From positions 9,481,711 through 9,545,710 of the forward strand of contig NC_133910.1 of NCBI RefSeq assembly GCF_964199755.1: a stretch of DNA of 64,000 bases, in the 5' to 3' direction. Source of the DNA: Larus michahellis (Eukaryota > Chordata > Aves > Charadriiformes > Laridae). Both the position numbers and the translations under genes were made by a program. The notes below the pieces were generated by a model. That model worked only from the letters and a program-made list of their open reading frames with translations. It searched no databases and was not told where the DNA came from. Below are positions 9,001-17,640 of the stretch, in pieces. How positions within the stretch are numbered: position 1 is the stretch's first letter; each line of letters begins with the position of its first letter.

Positions 9001-10689
9001 TCATTTCAGCAAGTGTAATTTCCAGAAACTTAGTTTTTGAGCAAATAGGATTGCAAACAATGAATATGGAAGGAACAGCATGTTCCCAAGCATCCCATGC
9101 TATAGCAACCAAGAACATAGTCAAATAAGACCTTTGAGGCATCTGCCATGCGGTGCCTTGCTGCTGGGGAACACACTTTCTCCTGGTCCTGTCTCTAATG
9201 CCATTGCTCTGCAGGACCCGCGGGTCACAAATGGCCAGGCTGGGCAAAGCCAGACCGGCTTTATGGGAGATGGTACCGGAGGGCAGAGCAGAGGAGCCCC
9301 TTTGCAGCTCCTTTCTCTTGCAATGCATTAAAAAATCTTGACAGTGACCAGCTGATGTGCTGGGATCACTGTTGTTCATGCTGCCAGTCCCAGCTTGGGA
9401 CTAGAGATCCTAGGTGTTACCACAGTGACAATAGATAATGAGTGGCAACTTTTCCAGTCAGATGAATTTTTCAGGATGACAAAGATCCAGCAGTGAACCA
9501 GTCTCCAAATAGTCCAAGCCCAATTATACTCACGTCTCCATTTTGGTTTGTGCAGGACACCGTCCCTCTCGTTTAGCCAGACAGAACCTCTGATGTGGTG
9601 GGACTGCAGCAGTTTGCCGAGGGAACCTCGCTCACTGTCCTGGGGTTCAAAAAGCAACTGAGCAAAGCGTTGTTCACAGGATCTGTCTGCGTGCCACCAG
9701 TCCAAAGCAGTGGCCACATATTCGTACATGTGTCTTGAGGTCTCCATCGTGACAGGAGCAAAACCTGGAGAAAGAAAGACACACACTGTGTGGAGAAACA
9801 GAAAGCCTCTCCCACCCACTCTTGTGCCACATACACCACAGGGTCAGTCTCCTGCTGCAGCCCCAAGCACTTACAAATACTGCCTGGTGCACCCCGGAGG
9901 AGCTGATGGTAGGAAGCTTGTTTCTGTACCCAGCCCTCGGGATGCTCAGTGGGCACAGTGGGACGGAAAAGTCCAGACTCTATTGGACCAAAAGTGCGGG
10001 ACAGCGGTGAGTCTGCCCACAAACGGAATGGCTGGCGGAGGCTGGTGCTGAGCATGGTCCTCTGGGACATGCGAAACCCAGCTCGGTCCGAAGAGAAAGC
10101 TCCCTGCGGTATGCCCAGGGATTGCCCTCAGGGTAGCTCGTTCAAAGCAGTTATTTGCAAGCAAATTTTCTCATTTCGTCCCCACTTCCCAGTTCCCACC
10201 AGCTTCTGCATTTGCCGATGCAATTTGCAAGCACAAAATAATCCGTTTTGTTTGCAGTTACAGCAGCACAATGACGAGCAGCTGAGCAGTACTCACCTGA
10301 TGTCAGACAGTAATTTCATAGTTAGCCAAGCAAATACCTAGCTATGCAAATATAATTTCAAGCACAAAACAGGGTATCAGAAAAAGTTTCTTTACCTTTG
10401 TTTCTGCCACCAGACATCTTTTTACACGCTGTTTCTCTGTGCTGAATATTGCTTGTAAAAACAGATAGAAGTACTGATAAAAATACTAACCTTTAGAAGT
10501 CTGATTCTTGGCAAGGGCTGCAAAGGTAAAGAGACTCCTGGACAGACTACCGACCTGTTGGAGAGGATGTTTTGTAACATTCATATAAAGCATTAATGTT
10601 ATCTCAAATACTCAAATTATAAAAATTACTGTAAAACTCACCAGAAAGCTGAAGAACCAAGAATCAGGTCTCAAGTCTCTCCTAAACAT
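1..10689 (-). CDS. ADGRD2: Adhesion G-protein coupled receptor D2 (partial, left edge cuts TM3)
   Basis: Surface receptor of the adhesion GPCR family. Sixteen exons join in frame (10689-10642, 10554-10491, 9764-9534, 8788-8135, 7491-7393, 6903-6818, 6432-6151, 4863-4752, 4355-4221, 3909-3789, 2966-2861, 2589-2534, 1778-1652, 1540-1437, 768-666, 46-1), giving about 791 residues. Seen in order: N-terminal leader-like stretch (1-37); first half of a C-type-lectin-like domain (about 50-105); pentraxin domain (about 116-332) with HFCVTW at 212-217; second half of the lectin-like domain (336-364); GAIN region (about 367-690); GPS with WSTAGC and CVCNHTTNF (672-697); TM1 (about 716-740); TM2 (about 754-773); start of TM3. 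The GAIN, GPS and TM alignment to GPR133-type receptors and the position beside PSMB7 support ADGRD2. The 3' part, with the rest of the 7TM bundle, is outside. ATG 10689 is the best visible start, but the frame is open upstream to a good acceptor at 10720. Confidence 0.9.
666..768 (-). CDS. ADGRD2: ADGRD2 exon 15: intracellular loop 1 and TM2
   Basis: 103 bases, acceptor CCGTCCTCAG, consensus donor CAG then GTAAGT. Encodes VPKSERMTVHKNLIFALAAA and the rest of TM2 to KANQ; RMTVHKNL is the typical loop-1/TM2 motif of family B2 receptors. Confidence 0.92.
1437..1540 (-). CDS. ADGRD2: ADGRD2 exon 14: TM1
   Basis: 104 bases, acceptor TTGGAGCAG, donor GTAAGA. After RTTKEE comes the hydrophobic TM1 helix (LTLQTLTFIGCGVSFCALIV and onward, to FVVVG). 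The spacing from the GPS matches ADGRD1 residue for residue. Confidence 0.92.
1652..1778 (-). CDS. ADGRD2: ADGRD2 exon 13: GPS (autoproteolysis site) and tethered-agonist segment
   Basis: 127 bases, acceptor GTGTGTTAG, donor GTCAGG. Contains MWSTAGCSVV and CVCNHTTNFAVLLQVYE, the GPCR proteolysis site with paired cysteines and the conserved tryptophan. The cleavage triplet is HTT (residues 693-695), not the common HLT or HLS. The segment after the second T is the expected tethered agonist. Confidence 0.92.
2534..2589 (-). CDS. ADGRD2: ADGRD2 exon 12: short exon before the GPS
   Basis: Only 56 bases; acceptor TGCCTGCAG, weak donor GTGCCT. Encodes ELPNKLLGPICAFWNFSL and the first two bases of a serine codon completed by exon 13. 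CAFWNFS is the usual strand carrying the first GPS cysteine, which confirms the call despite the small size. Confidence 0.83.
2861..2966 (-). CDS. ADGRD2: ADGRD2 exon 11: GAIN subdomain B
   Basis: 106 bases, acceptor TTCCCTGGCAG, weak donor GTACCC. Encodes YLSTTVGTAVISSTLL and a following segment SVRYHLQHRVQ, the beta strands that precede the GPS in this family. Confidence 0.83.
3327..3381. repeat. Tandem duplication, period 29
   Basis: A 26-base unit beginning GCCCCGCTCTGACAG occurs twice without mismatch, 29 bases apart, in an ADGRD2 intron. Confidence 0.8.
3789..3909 (-). CDS. ADGRD2: ADGRD2 exon 10: GAIN subdomain B
   Basis: 121 bases, acceptor CTGCCCAG, donor GTGAGT. Encodes GVMVKNMWFGYSSLQRCL, which fits the VVGLLYHSMHYYL strand/loop of ADGRD1. 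Ends two bases into a lysine codon. Confidence 0.85.
4221..4355 (-). CDS. ADGRD2: ADGRD2 exon 9: GAIN subdomain B start
   Basis: 135 bases, acceptor CTTCCACAG, donor GTAGGT, phase 1 at both ends. Encodes MEVRKLDMSGQELSSEAYLV and a segment with DLIEVPAEEMQR, equivalent to the FSV...IQIPHEAF region of ADGRD1. Confidence 0.87.
4752..4863 (-). CDS. ADGRD2: ADGRD2 exon 8: GAIN domain
   Basis: 112 bases, acceptor TTTGCAG, donor GTGAGT. Starts in phase 0 with VIRGPMAVVELCDRMVSHLA and ends one base into a glycine codon completed by exon 9. Confidence 0.87.
6151..6432 (-). CDS. ADGRD2: ADGRD2 exon 7: GAIN subdomain A
   Basis: 282 bases, exactly 94 codons, phase 0 at both ends, acceptor TTTCCATGGCAG, donor GTAACA. 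Encodes acidic amphipathic helices (QLLKQVSDVEVQEGEDLEML and similar), the expected helical GAIN-A part by comparison with ADGRD1. Confidence 0.87.
6818..6903 (-). CDS. ADGRD2: ADGRD2 exon 6
   Basis: 86 bases after a pyrimidine-rich acceptor (TTTTGCTTTATTCTCAG), ending in a consensus GTGAGT donor. The first codon (GAT) is completed from exon 5 and the exon ends in phase 0. Encodes AYWQLKKAQLETSHSLVGRV and onward, a helical linker leading into the GAIN domain. Confidence 0.75.
7393..7491 (-). CDS. ADGRD2: ADGRD2 exon 5: second half of the C-type-lectin-like domain
   Basis: 99 bases, phase 1 at both ends, acceptor TTTCCACAG, weak donor GTACAG. The peptide VEECRVFEVG, YASC and LPFICRYRK matches the end of a CTLD: Cys 338, 353 and 361 fit the second to fourth canonical cysteines, with the typical FIC motif. 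It completes the fold begun in exon 3. Confidence 0.85.
8135..8788 (-). CDS. ADGRD2: ADGRD2 exon 4: complete pentraxin domain in one exon
   Basis: 654 bases with phase-1 introns at both ends. The peptide is a pentraxin/LNS beta-sandwich: CAHLQWD (Cys 148), the pentraxin signature core HFCVTW (Cys 214, presumed disulfide partner), IIGQDQDSLGGTF and NITDLHIWQKVL. The calcium-site residues of classical pentraxins are only partly kept: the D-N pair is IN (residues 172-173), E-Q-D is DQD (261-263), and the later E and Q positions read R and E. Sequons at NGT (221) and NIT (278). Confidence 0.92.
9534..9764 (-). CDS. ADGRD2: ADGRD2 exon 3: first half of a C-type-lectin-like domain
   Basis: 231 bases with phase-1 junctions on both sides. 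The peptide has the start of a C-type-lectin-like fold: MYEYVATALDWWHADRSC, then FAQLL, then VWLNERD in place of the usual WIGL segment. The cysteine at residue 67 corresponds to the first canonical CTLD cysteine. The exon stops before the lectin long-loop region, and the next exon is a pentraxin domain. Confidence 0.85.
10491..10554 (-). CDS. ADGRD2: ADGRD2 coding exon 2
   Basis: CTCTCCAACAG acceptor, GTTAGT donor, 64 bases, ending one base into a codon. Encodes a stretch ending LFTFAALAKNQTSK; AALA followed by K could be a signal-peptidase site, and NQT is a glycosylation sequon. It joins in frame to exon 3. Confidence 0.7.
10642..10689 (-). CDS. ADGRD2: ADGRD2 coding exon 1 (first visible ATG)
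   Basis: Sixteen codons from ATG 10689 to a consensus donor (CTG then GTGAGT). The exon probably begins at 10719, after a TTTATTCTAG acceptor, so a further 5' exon is likely. No stop lies between that acceptor and the ATG in this frame, so the protein could start further upstream. The peptide has the hydrophobic stretch WFFSFLVG but with arginines around it. Confidence 0.6.
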
Positions 10690-12094
10690 GCTGACCAGCT
10701 GGAAAGCTTTCACCCCTTGCTAGAATAAACAAAACATTACTAGAGATGCACTGCAGAGACAAAAGCATTCTGCAGAAAGCTAGTTCCCAGCCAGGGCTGC
10801 TTTCTTCAGAAAGTCTTGAATGAAAAAGGAGAAAATGACTCTCTCTGAAGTACCTGTCCTGGGTAGTACCCTATCAAAATAATTCTCCGTTCTTCTTAAA
10901 GAACTCAAGGTCTCAGTTTAACATTTGTTTCCAGGATACAGAATAATTCATCGTAAAACATATATAGATGCACAATATTAATAGAGAGGCAAGTTGGCAG
11001 AGCCTCTTTATCTGCACTAACTAAATAAAAAAGCCATCATAAATTGCATCGTTAAACAGTTAAGCAGCTTTTCACGGTTCTTTTAAAGCCCACGGGAATA
11101 CAGCACCAGAACAGATCCCGCAGACCAGTAAATCCAGCTCCATGAGCGGTGCCCGAACACACAGCCCAGTACCATGGAGCCGTCCCAGAGAGTGCCCAGT
11201 GTCGGGGCACTGCCAGCGAGCACCCGCCACATCACCTCTGCTCTGCTGGAGGGGAAGCCTGAGTGCGCCGCCCTATAAAATCCAGTAAACTCGTAGAAAA
11301 GGGTATGTAAAGATACAAACATGGAAACTGGCAATGCGACCTACAGTGCAAACAAGCCCTGATGCTGTCTCTCGGCACTGACACTGCCAGCCGTGAGTAA
11401 TCTCTTTGCTCTCTCTGGGCTCTCCTGTGTGCACAGCAAAAGCACACACTTCAGCACTTTGCTGCTAAGGGACTCGGGAGGTGGGTTCTGAAGCCCTGAC
11501 TCCAAATATGTTCTCAAACAGTTTGCCAAAGTTCAGCAGCGACTTTATAACCAAAGAAAAATGCTCCAAGCCGTGGGGAGCGGCATGTTGGTCCCTGCGC
11601 TCATCTGATGGGCGAGCGATGGGAGCTGGGGGATCTGCCCACAGCGCCTGGCACCGTGCTGGCAGACGGGCACCGCCAACCCCCCGCTGCCCCCCGAGCT
11701 GCAGCCGCAGGTCAGCGCTTCTCCATGGAGGGCCCCGAAGATGCTGCCACAGGACACCTGGACAGGACGCCCCCCGGTCCCGGCAGAACAGACAGGGTCT
11801 CACGGCGTTGGGGGAGCCCGGGGAAGGGGGTACTTCCAGCCCAGCCGCTGCCGGGACAAGCCCGAGAGCCGGCAGCGGGAGCCGGGCGTCCCCCGACGGA
11901 CAACACGCCCCGCTCCGCGCCCCGCGCCCCCCGCAGCCCCGCCGCCGCCCGGCAGCCCCCCCAGCCGCCTCGCCTCCTCCGTGCCGGGCTCCTCGCCCCT
12001 CGCAGCCCCGCTCCGCTCGGCGGCTCCCCCGCCCCGCACACGGGCGCTGCCGTTCCCCGCACCGCGCCCGCCTGGCCGCTCCCGCGGGCGCGGA

Positions 12095-12123
12095 GGGGCT
12101 GGGCTGGGCCGGGCTGGGCTGGG
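12095..12123 (+). other. G-quadruplex motif
   Basis: Six runs of at least three G separated by two-base loops (GGGCTGGG type) in 29 bases on the plus strand. This is a textbook intramolecular quadruplex pattern with very short loops. Confidence 0.75.
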
Positions 12124-12210
12124 CGGTGCGGAGGGGCGGCGGCGCCGGAGCTGGCCGGGCGGTGGCTGCTCGGCGACACCGAATCCTCGGGGCGGCGCTG
12201 GGCTCGGGCA

Positions 12211-12297
12211 CCCCCATCCCGCACTTCCATCCCACAACCCCGTCCCGCAACCCCATCCCCACCCGCACCCCCAGCCCCATCCCGCACCCCATCCCGG
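12211..12297 (-). repeat. Degenerate tandem repeat with many G-runs on the minus strand
   Basis: An irregular array of CCCCATCCCGCA-like units, read on the minus strand as G-rich units with more than ten runs of three or more G. It lies at the CpG island edge, just downstream of the possible non-coding ADGRD2 exon. Confidence 0.7.
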
Positions 12298-12360
12298 GCC
12301 GGCTCCGCCGGCACACTCCGCTCCCAACGCCCTCACCCCCGCTAACAGCAAAGCACTCAC

Positions 12361-12440
12361 GATCCTTCCCCCTCCGCAACCTGTGCTCGCAGCGCGGGGG
12401 ATCTTCTTCCCAGGCAATCACTTCTCCATGGAAGTCCCCG
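12361..12440 (-). other. Possible non-coding first exon of ADGRD2
   Basis: Minus-strand sequence at the island edge ends GGATC and is followed by a consensus donor GTGAGT. Joining it to the acceptor before 10719 gives a spliced 5' UTR; a stop lies upstream in the resulting frame, leaving ATG 10689 as the start. The 5' end given is arbitrary. No direct evidence of transcription. Confidence 0.25.
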
Positions 12441-13959
12441 ATAAAGCTTCTGGGGGGAAGGAAAGAAGGAAATCTGGCACATGGTCTTGGCAGAAAATCA
12501 GGCAGTGGGGGAGTTACCGGGGCTCCTCACGGTAGCAAGAGTCTAATATCTGCGTGCTCCAGAGCTCAGGTGAAGGTCAGCTCTAGAGATGTCCAGGAGG
12601 ACAAACAAAAGACCCGGCTGATGGAGTGAGCAGGGGCAGGCCCAAAAGGCAGAGTCAAACCAGCCAGAGCTCTGCAGGGCACCCCAGTGTGTCCCTCGTG
12701 GGATTTCCTCACCGAGCAGCTTCAGCGTCCTGGCATTTCCTCACGCCCGGGCCCGTGGCAGCCCCGGGGAGGGTGCGAAGGCTGGAGGGTCCAGGCCGCC
12801 TCCACGGGCCAGCAGCGCTCCCCACCTCGCTGGGCAGAGTGGCCCTTCTGATTAATGCCCACTCACTTTTGCTACAGCAACAGGCATACGGTTCCCGCTC
12901 CTCCCCTCCAAGTGAATGCTTGACTCACACCATGGATTCACGGGCAACTGGCTTTTGTTCTTCAGGGTCTTCATCTGGGAATGAAGGCAATTATCACATC
13001 CCAGTGCCTCTGCTCGCTGCAATAAATCTCTCGCAGAAGAATGGACCTTGGAGGCAGCTGCTTCAGGCTGCTTAGTCACCGCTGCCCGTTGGGAAACAGC
13101 CTGGCACTCACCGACGGCACAGCACAGAGCACCAAAGGCTTGCGAGGCAGCATGGCAGCACCGGGAGAGGGCTCTGCAACTCGCTGCCGTTTGGCCAAGA
13201 CTGGATCCTACTTTCCTCGGTGACGGAAGGAGGAAAGGGTATGAGGCAAAGCCCAAATTTACACCAAAGATCCTCAGAGGAAAAGTGCAAAGTGTTTTTC
13301 AAACTTACAGCTGCATTAAGTTTAATAAGAGTTCTGAGTTCCCCAGTAGACAGTAAACTGTTTTCTTTATGCCTTTGTCTTGCACAGAATTAAACACCTT
13401 TTGCAACAGAACTAAATGCAGTTTTCTGTTAGCATTAGAAAAGGAATCCAGCCCACAGCCTACAGCATGACTCCTCTTTTCTATAGCTGTAGAAATAAAC
13501 CAACCTCTGTGCACATGCAGAGAGGTGAAGAAGAGTTTCCCATGCTCATTGAGTGCTGCCTGAGTTTCTAACCTCACCTACAAGAGTTCTTTGGATTTAA
13601 ATGTGAACTAACTTCCATAATCACCCACTGGACTTTCAAATAAGACTTGATGCTTTGCCTGGCATCAAGGATGGCTCTAGACACTCTGGTAAGAACCCTT
13701 CACCAGAGTTTCAAAGGAAAGGTCACAGCCGGCAAGTGGAAGCTAATAATTGGCACCTCATTGTCCTTTCGCTTAAAATCACATCTAAAAGCCCCCAAAG
13801 AGCACAGGCTCCTGCGCTGCTGAGCAAGTCCAGAAAGCGGGGTGCAGCGCCGGGCCTGCAGGACGCTTCCTTTTGACCTCCCAGCTCCTCGAGGGTTTCC
13901 CACAGCCACACGCACACCTGGGCGCTGCCATCTGTTTGCTCCTTGCCATGGCAGCAGAG

Positions 13960-14110
13960 TCGTCACCACCAGCGCGGGTAATTCATCGTTGTATCGGCAC
14001 TAATTCCCACAAAGCAAATATTCCAGCCAGTCAGCTGTCTCCTTAAGGCAACTGCAGTTCCTGAAGTCAGCCTCTGTTCATGTAGCTCAAAATAAATTAG
14101 ATATAACAGA
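13960..14110. promoter_or_regulatory. Motif-dense intergenic stretch, possible enhancer
   Basis: Contains two TAATTC homeodomain-type cores, a CAGCTG E-box and GCAAATATTCC within about 130 bases. It has the balanced, non-repetitive composition of conserved non-coding elements. This is a guess from composition only. Confidence 0.2.
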
Positions 14111-16510
14111 GTTCTTAGAGTTAAGAAGTGTCCATCAAGTGCAAGAAGACCTTGGCAAGCAGACATATGACCCTGGGATGGTTAGATGGCAAAATCTCAA
14201 CGTACTTTTAATGCCTGTAAATCTTTCTAATAAGCAGCTGAGCAAAGGGCAAATCGTGTTGCGCAGTTCGGGTGATGCTGTCACTCTGGGTTAGCTTTTT
14301 TTTAAATAGGTTGCAATTTTGTTTACATGCAGTCAATTTAAAAAATCAGCTCAGGTGCATTGTAAGAAGTGTTACCCTTCCCGGTTAGTAAACCCCGATC
14401 TGCCACTCTCAAGGCACATCTTTCACACAACCCTTAGAAGAGCTTCCCAGCGCGTGGGCTAGCAACATGTTAATCTTTATAAAACAAATATTTGCCAAGT
14501 GAAGTAGAAAGCCATGTGTCTAAGGAAAATGCATTGAAAAATAGAACAAAGCGCTGTGTGTGTCAGAGATCACTAGGTCGTGTCGCAAGCCTGTCCCTTG
14601 CAGAGTTATCTTTCGAAATAACATTTCCCTCACCCAGCTGTAGATGTTATTCTACTCCAGCTTTTGCTTTTTCCCACTTTTTACCACACAACACTGACCC
14701 TCTCCCTGACCCAGCTCCTCCTCGCGGAGTTTAATGTCACCCAACCTTTGTTTGAATTAGGTTTGGTTCTGAGCAGAGACAGGGCTTGCCAAGTGTTGAC
14801 TTAGGAGGCAGTGGGAGAAGAGATGCAGACTTACCTCCCTCCCGCCAGTACCGGGGCTGTGAAAGTATGACACACGCCTCCCCTATCTCAATTATTTTAC
14901 AGTTTCACACATCTGAAAATTTCACAAGCTGCTGTTTGGTGCTGATGCCTCACACCGATAACCAGCGCTGCTTCTGCAGTTCAAAGCTTCTTTGGTACCC
15001 TTATTTATCTGCATATGGATGTTTCTCTGCTTCTGCAAGGGATACTTCTGTTGTAGGAAGGAATGGAAAACACAGAGTCTCCATCCTAATAAACCGTCTT
15101 CGACTGTCCAACTGCTTATTACTCAGAAAGAAGCACGAAGCAGTTGCTGCTTCTCTAACGCCAAGTACCTGAAAAGGGGCGGTTGGGCTGTTCGGGAGCG
15201 CGCAGGTAAGAATTTGAGCCTCCTGCTGCCTCTAATTCCAGCACTGCCTTGAGGAGTGCAGGCAGAGCCCAGATTTGTCTCACATGTGGAAACTAAAACT
15301 CCAAGCTGCTTCTACGGGGCCAAAACACTTCAGCTTTCCAGTTCCACCAACAAAGCCTTCCACGTACTGCCATCCGCCCCAGCACAAGGGCACTGCACAT
15401 GGGCAGTTTGGAACTTCCACGGATAAAAGTCTGTGGCAGACTTAAGGCTGAGAATGGACAGTCTGCCACAGAACAGGATGGATTTCTGTGTGTGTTCTCA
15501 GCCTATATATTTAACACATCCCTGGAACAGACACTTCTGTGCTAAAGCTCCTCTCCTTTTCCTTCCCAGGCCCCTGAGATTCCCGCGTGTGAAGAGAAAC
15601 AGGAGCTTGCTGTCCCGTGAGCTTCCACGGGCTGAAAGGCTGCTGGCTTCTGCTCCTGCAGCACCTCCAGGTCAGCTCTCCCAAAAGAAGATTCATCAGT
15701 ATTCAGGAAGCAATTAACACTGCATCGCAGTGATCCGGTCATGGCACAACTTCCCGCTGTTCCAGCTGACAGGGAGGTGTCAGTCCAGGACTTCCCATGT
15801 CTGTCACCCCAAGCAAGCTGTTAACTCACGCTATCCCTCTCACATGGATTGAGCTATCCGAAGACAGCGGTCTTGGAAAAATCTGGACAACCCTTCCACC
15901 TCCCCTGGACAAAGTCCCAGCACCACCAGCCAACCTCCGCGCACACCTGTAGGCTGGTCTGCAGCTGCACGGCAACCGCTGACCCGCCAAGCCAGTCAGC
16001 AGCAGTCGTCGAGTGCACAATTTGCTCTTTGGACTTTGGATCGTGGATGTAATTTCACATTCACAGCTCTGCAGGAGAGAGACAGGAGGACATGTGTTCA
16101 AGCTAATTCTTCAGGTTTCCATTCTGCACACTAAAGGTCTACACTGATTTGCTTTTATGGCCAGACACCTGCATGTTTGGCAACCCCATTATTTGTCTAG
16201 TTCTCTCATCTTCCTCTCCCCTTCTCCTTTCAAGTCTGTCACATCAGGCTTGACCAAGTTTCCTGATGCTACAAGCTTCACATCGAGAGCCTGGTACATC
16301 AGGGATGTGTCCCCCGGGAAGCCGAGGGGAGAGGGCACAAGTTCATGGGCAGGAAGAGCAACACCTCCCCAAGGGGACGGAGTGACCCAGGCAGGTCTCG
16401 GGTGCCTGTCTGTACCAGCTCACCCCCTCGCACAGCAAAACGCACAACTCACCCCACAGTCCTCGCCCCCCGTGCCCCTGTTAGCAGCATCGTGGCCTGC
16501 CCTCGGCACA

Positions 16511-16575
16511 CCAGTCACACCTCACACCAGTCACGCCAGTCACACCTCACACCAGTGACACCAGTCACACCTCAG
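16511..16575. repeat. Minisatellite, 25-base unit, 2.6 copies
   Basis: Units start at 16511, 16536 and 16561 with the core CCAGTCACACCTCACACCAG; copies one and two differ only near the end, and the third is cut after 15 bases. Confidence 0.85.
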
Positions 16576-17329
16576 CTGCTGCAAACAGGAACCCGTGCAA
16601 GTGTCTGTGTCTCCTCTCCCTGCGCTGTGCACCGCTGGAGTACAGTGCGGGATCCACCACTGAAGACCCACTCTGTGGCATACGGCAATCTGAAGTTATA
16701 TGCCTGGGGAGATGGGACTGATAGCAAGGAAAAGATTGTCCTAATTCACCTCTGCGCCTTTCCTGATGCCTGTGAGTTGGAAGAACTCCTGCACCAGCAG
16801 AAAAGAAGTTTGAGCCTTGCTGACCAAATTAGTTTATTCTAGTAGCGTGCTTCCCTTCCAGTTCAGTACTGGTCACGCAAACCAGCTGAGACTACTTGTG
16901 CTGCTGCACTGCTTTCAGGGCCCCTCCAGGGTAATTTGGGAGACTTTTAAACATTCAGAGTGCCAAGTATAGAGTATTGCCCAGAGCTTAGGGCTTGCAT
17001 TAGTTGGGTAAAAAATCTATTCCATGGATGCTGGTGCTTAGTCCTCGTCCCGGTGAAGCGACGCAGGAGTCCCACTGCCGCTTCAGTGCCAGAACCCCTC
17101 TTGGGGCTTATTTCCTACGATACACCGCTGACAGCTGCAGGACATCTCACCTGAGGGGAAAGTCTTTCCTCCCCAACCCCAGGCTTATATTTCTAAGGCA
17201 AATGATCCTATTCCAGCGCTATTTTGCTTTCTCGACTGGTTAGAGTTAGATTTAACCAGGGTTTTATTTTGTTGTTTTTGTTTCTTAAATGCCCCAAAGT
17301 CTCAGTGAGGTTTGTTTCAACAATCTCTT

Positions 17330-17640
17330 GCGGACATGCCAGCCTTAATCTCTCTCTTCCAGGCGCTTCTTATTGTCGGGGATGAAAGCACAACACAGAG
17401 CCTCCTCTGCTAATTGCCAGCTTTATGTGTGCCAATGACAGGTGTATTGTCTGGAGGAACAGACCCAATTGTGTCCCTGCGCAGTAGGGCATCAGCTGCT
17501 GATATTAGAGAGCCTTTCAGGGGAGCTTGGGCACGGCTGGTTATTTAGTGCCATCATTTATAACAAATCTGTGTAGCCTAGAAACTTTTAATAGAAAAAA
17601 AAAGGACCTGCCTTTATTATTCATCATTGTTTGTTTGGGG
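17330..17640. promoter_or_regulatory. Motif-dense intergenic stretch, possible enhancer
   Basis: About 300 bases with closely packed factor-like sites: GCTAATTGCC (homeodomain), TTTATG (CDX-like), TGACAGGTG (MEIS/TGIF overlapping an E-box), TGTCTGGA (SMAD-like) and TTATTATTCATCATTG (HOX/MEIS-like). It has no repeats and no open frame. Composition resembles conserved vertebrate enhancers; conservation could not be tested. Confidence 0.3.

Larger units (their letters stand above)
47..10490. other. ADGRD2 introns
   Basis: The introns between the exons above are short (about 300-1,300 bases) and moderately GC-rich. No other gene is seen in them. The only clear structure is a 26-base tandem duplication at 3327-3352 and 3356-3381. 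The longest introns are 4864-6150 (1.29 kb) and 2967-3788 (0.82 kb). Confidence 0.6.
11610..12420. promoter_or_regulatory. CpG island upstream of ADGRD2
   Basis: A stretch of very high GC content with many CG dinucleotides, densest at about 11,800-12,180, in otherwise ordinary sequence. It lies 1-1.7 kb upstream of the first visible ADGRD2 exon, in the right orientation to be its promoter. A consensus GTGAGT donor on the minus strand at its edge (exon end 12361) would give a non-coding first exon. It could also be an unlinked promoter, for example of a non-coding RNA. Confidence 0.6.

Noticed and set aside
11465-12629. Long open frames of 200-382 codons on both strands in the CpG island
   Set aside because: Very GC-rich sequence lacks stop codons by chance in many overlapping frames; the peptides are Pro/Ala/Gly/Arg-rich low complexity without motifs.
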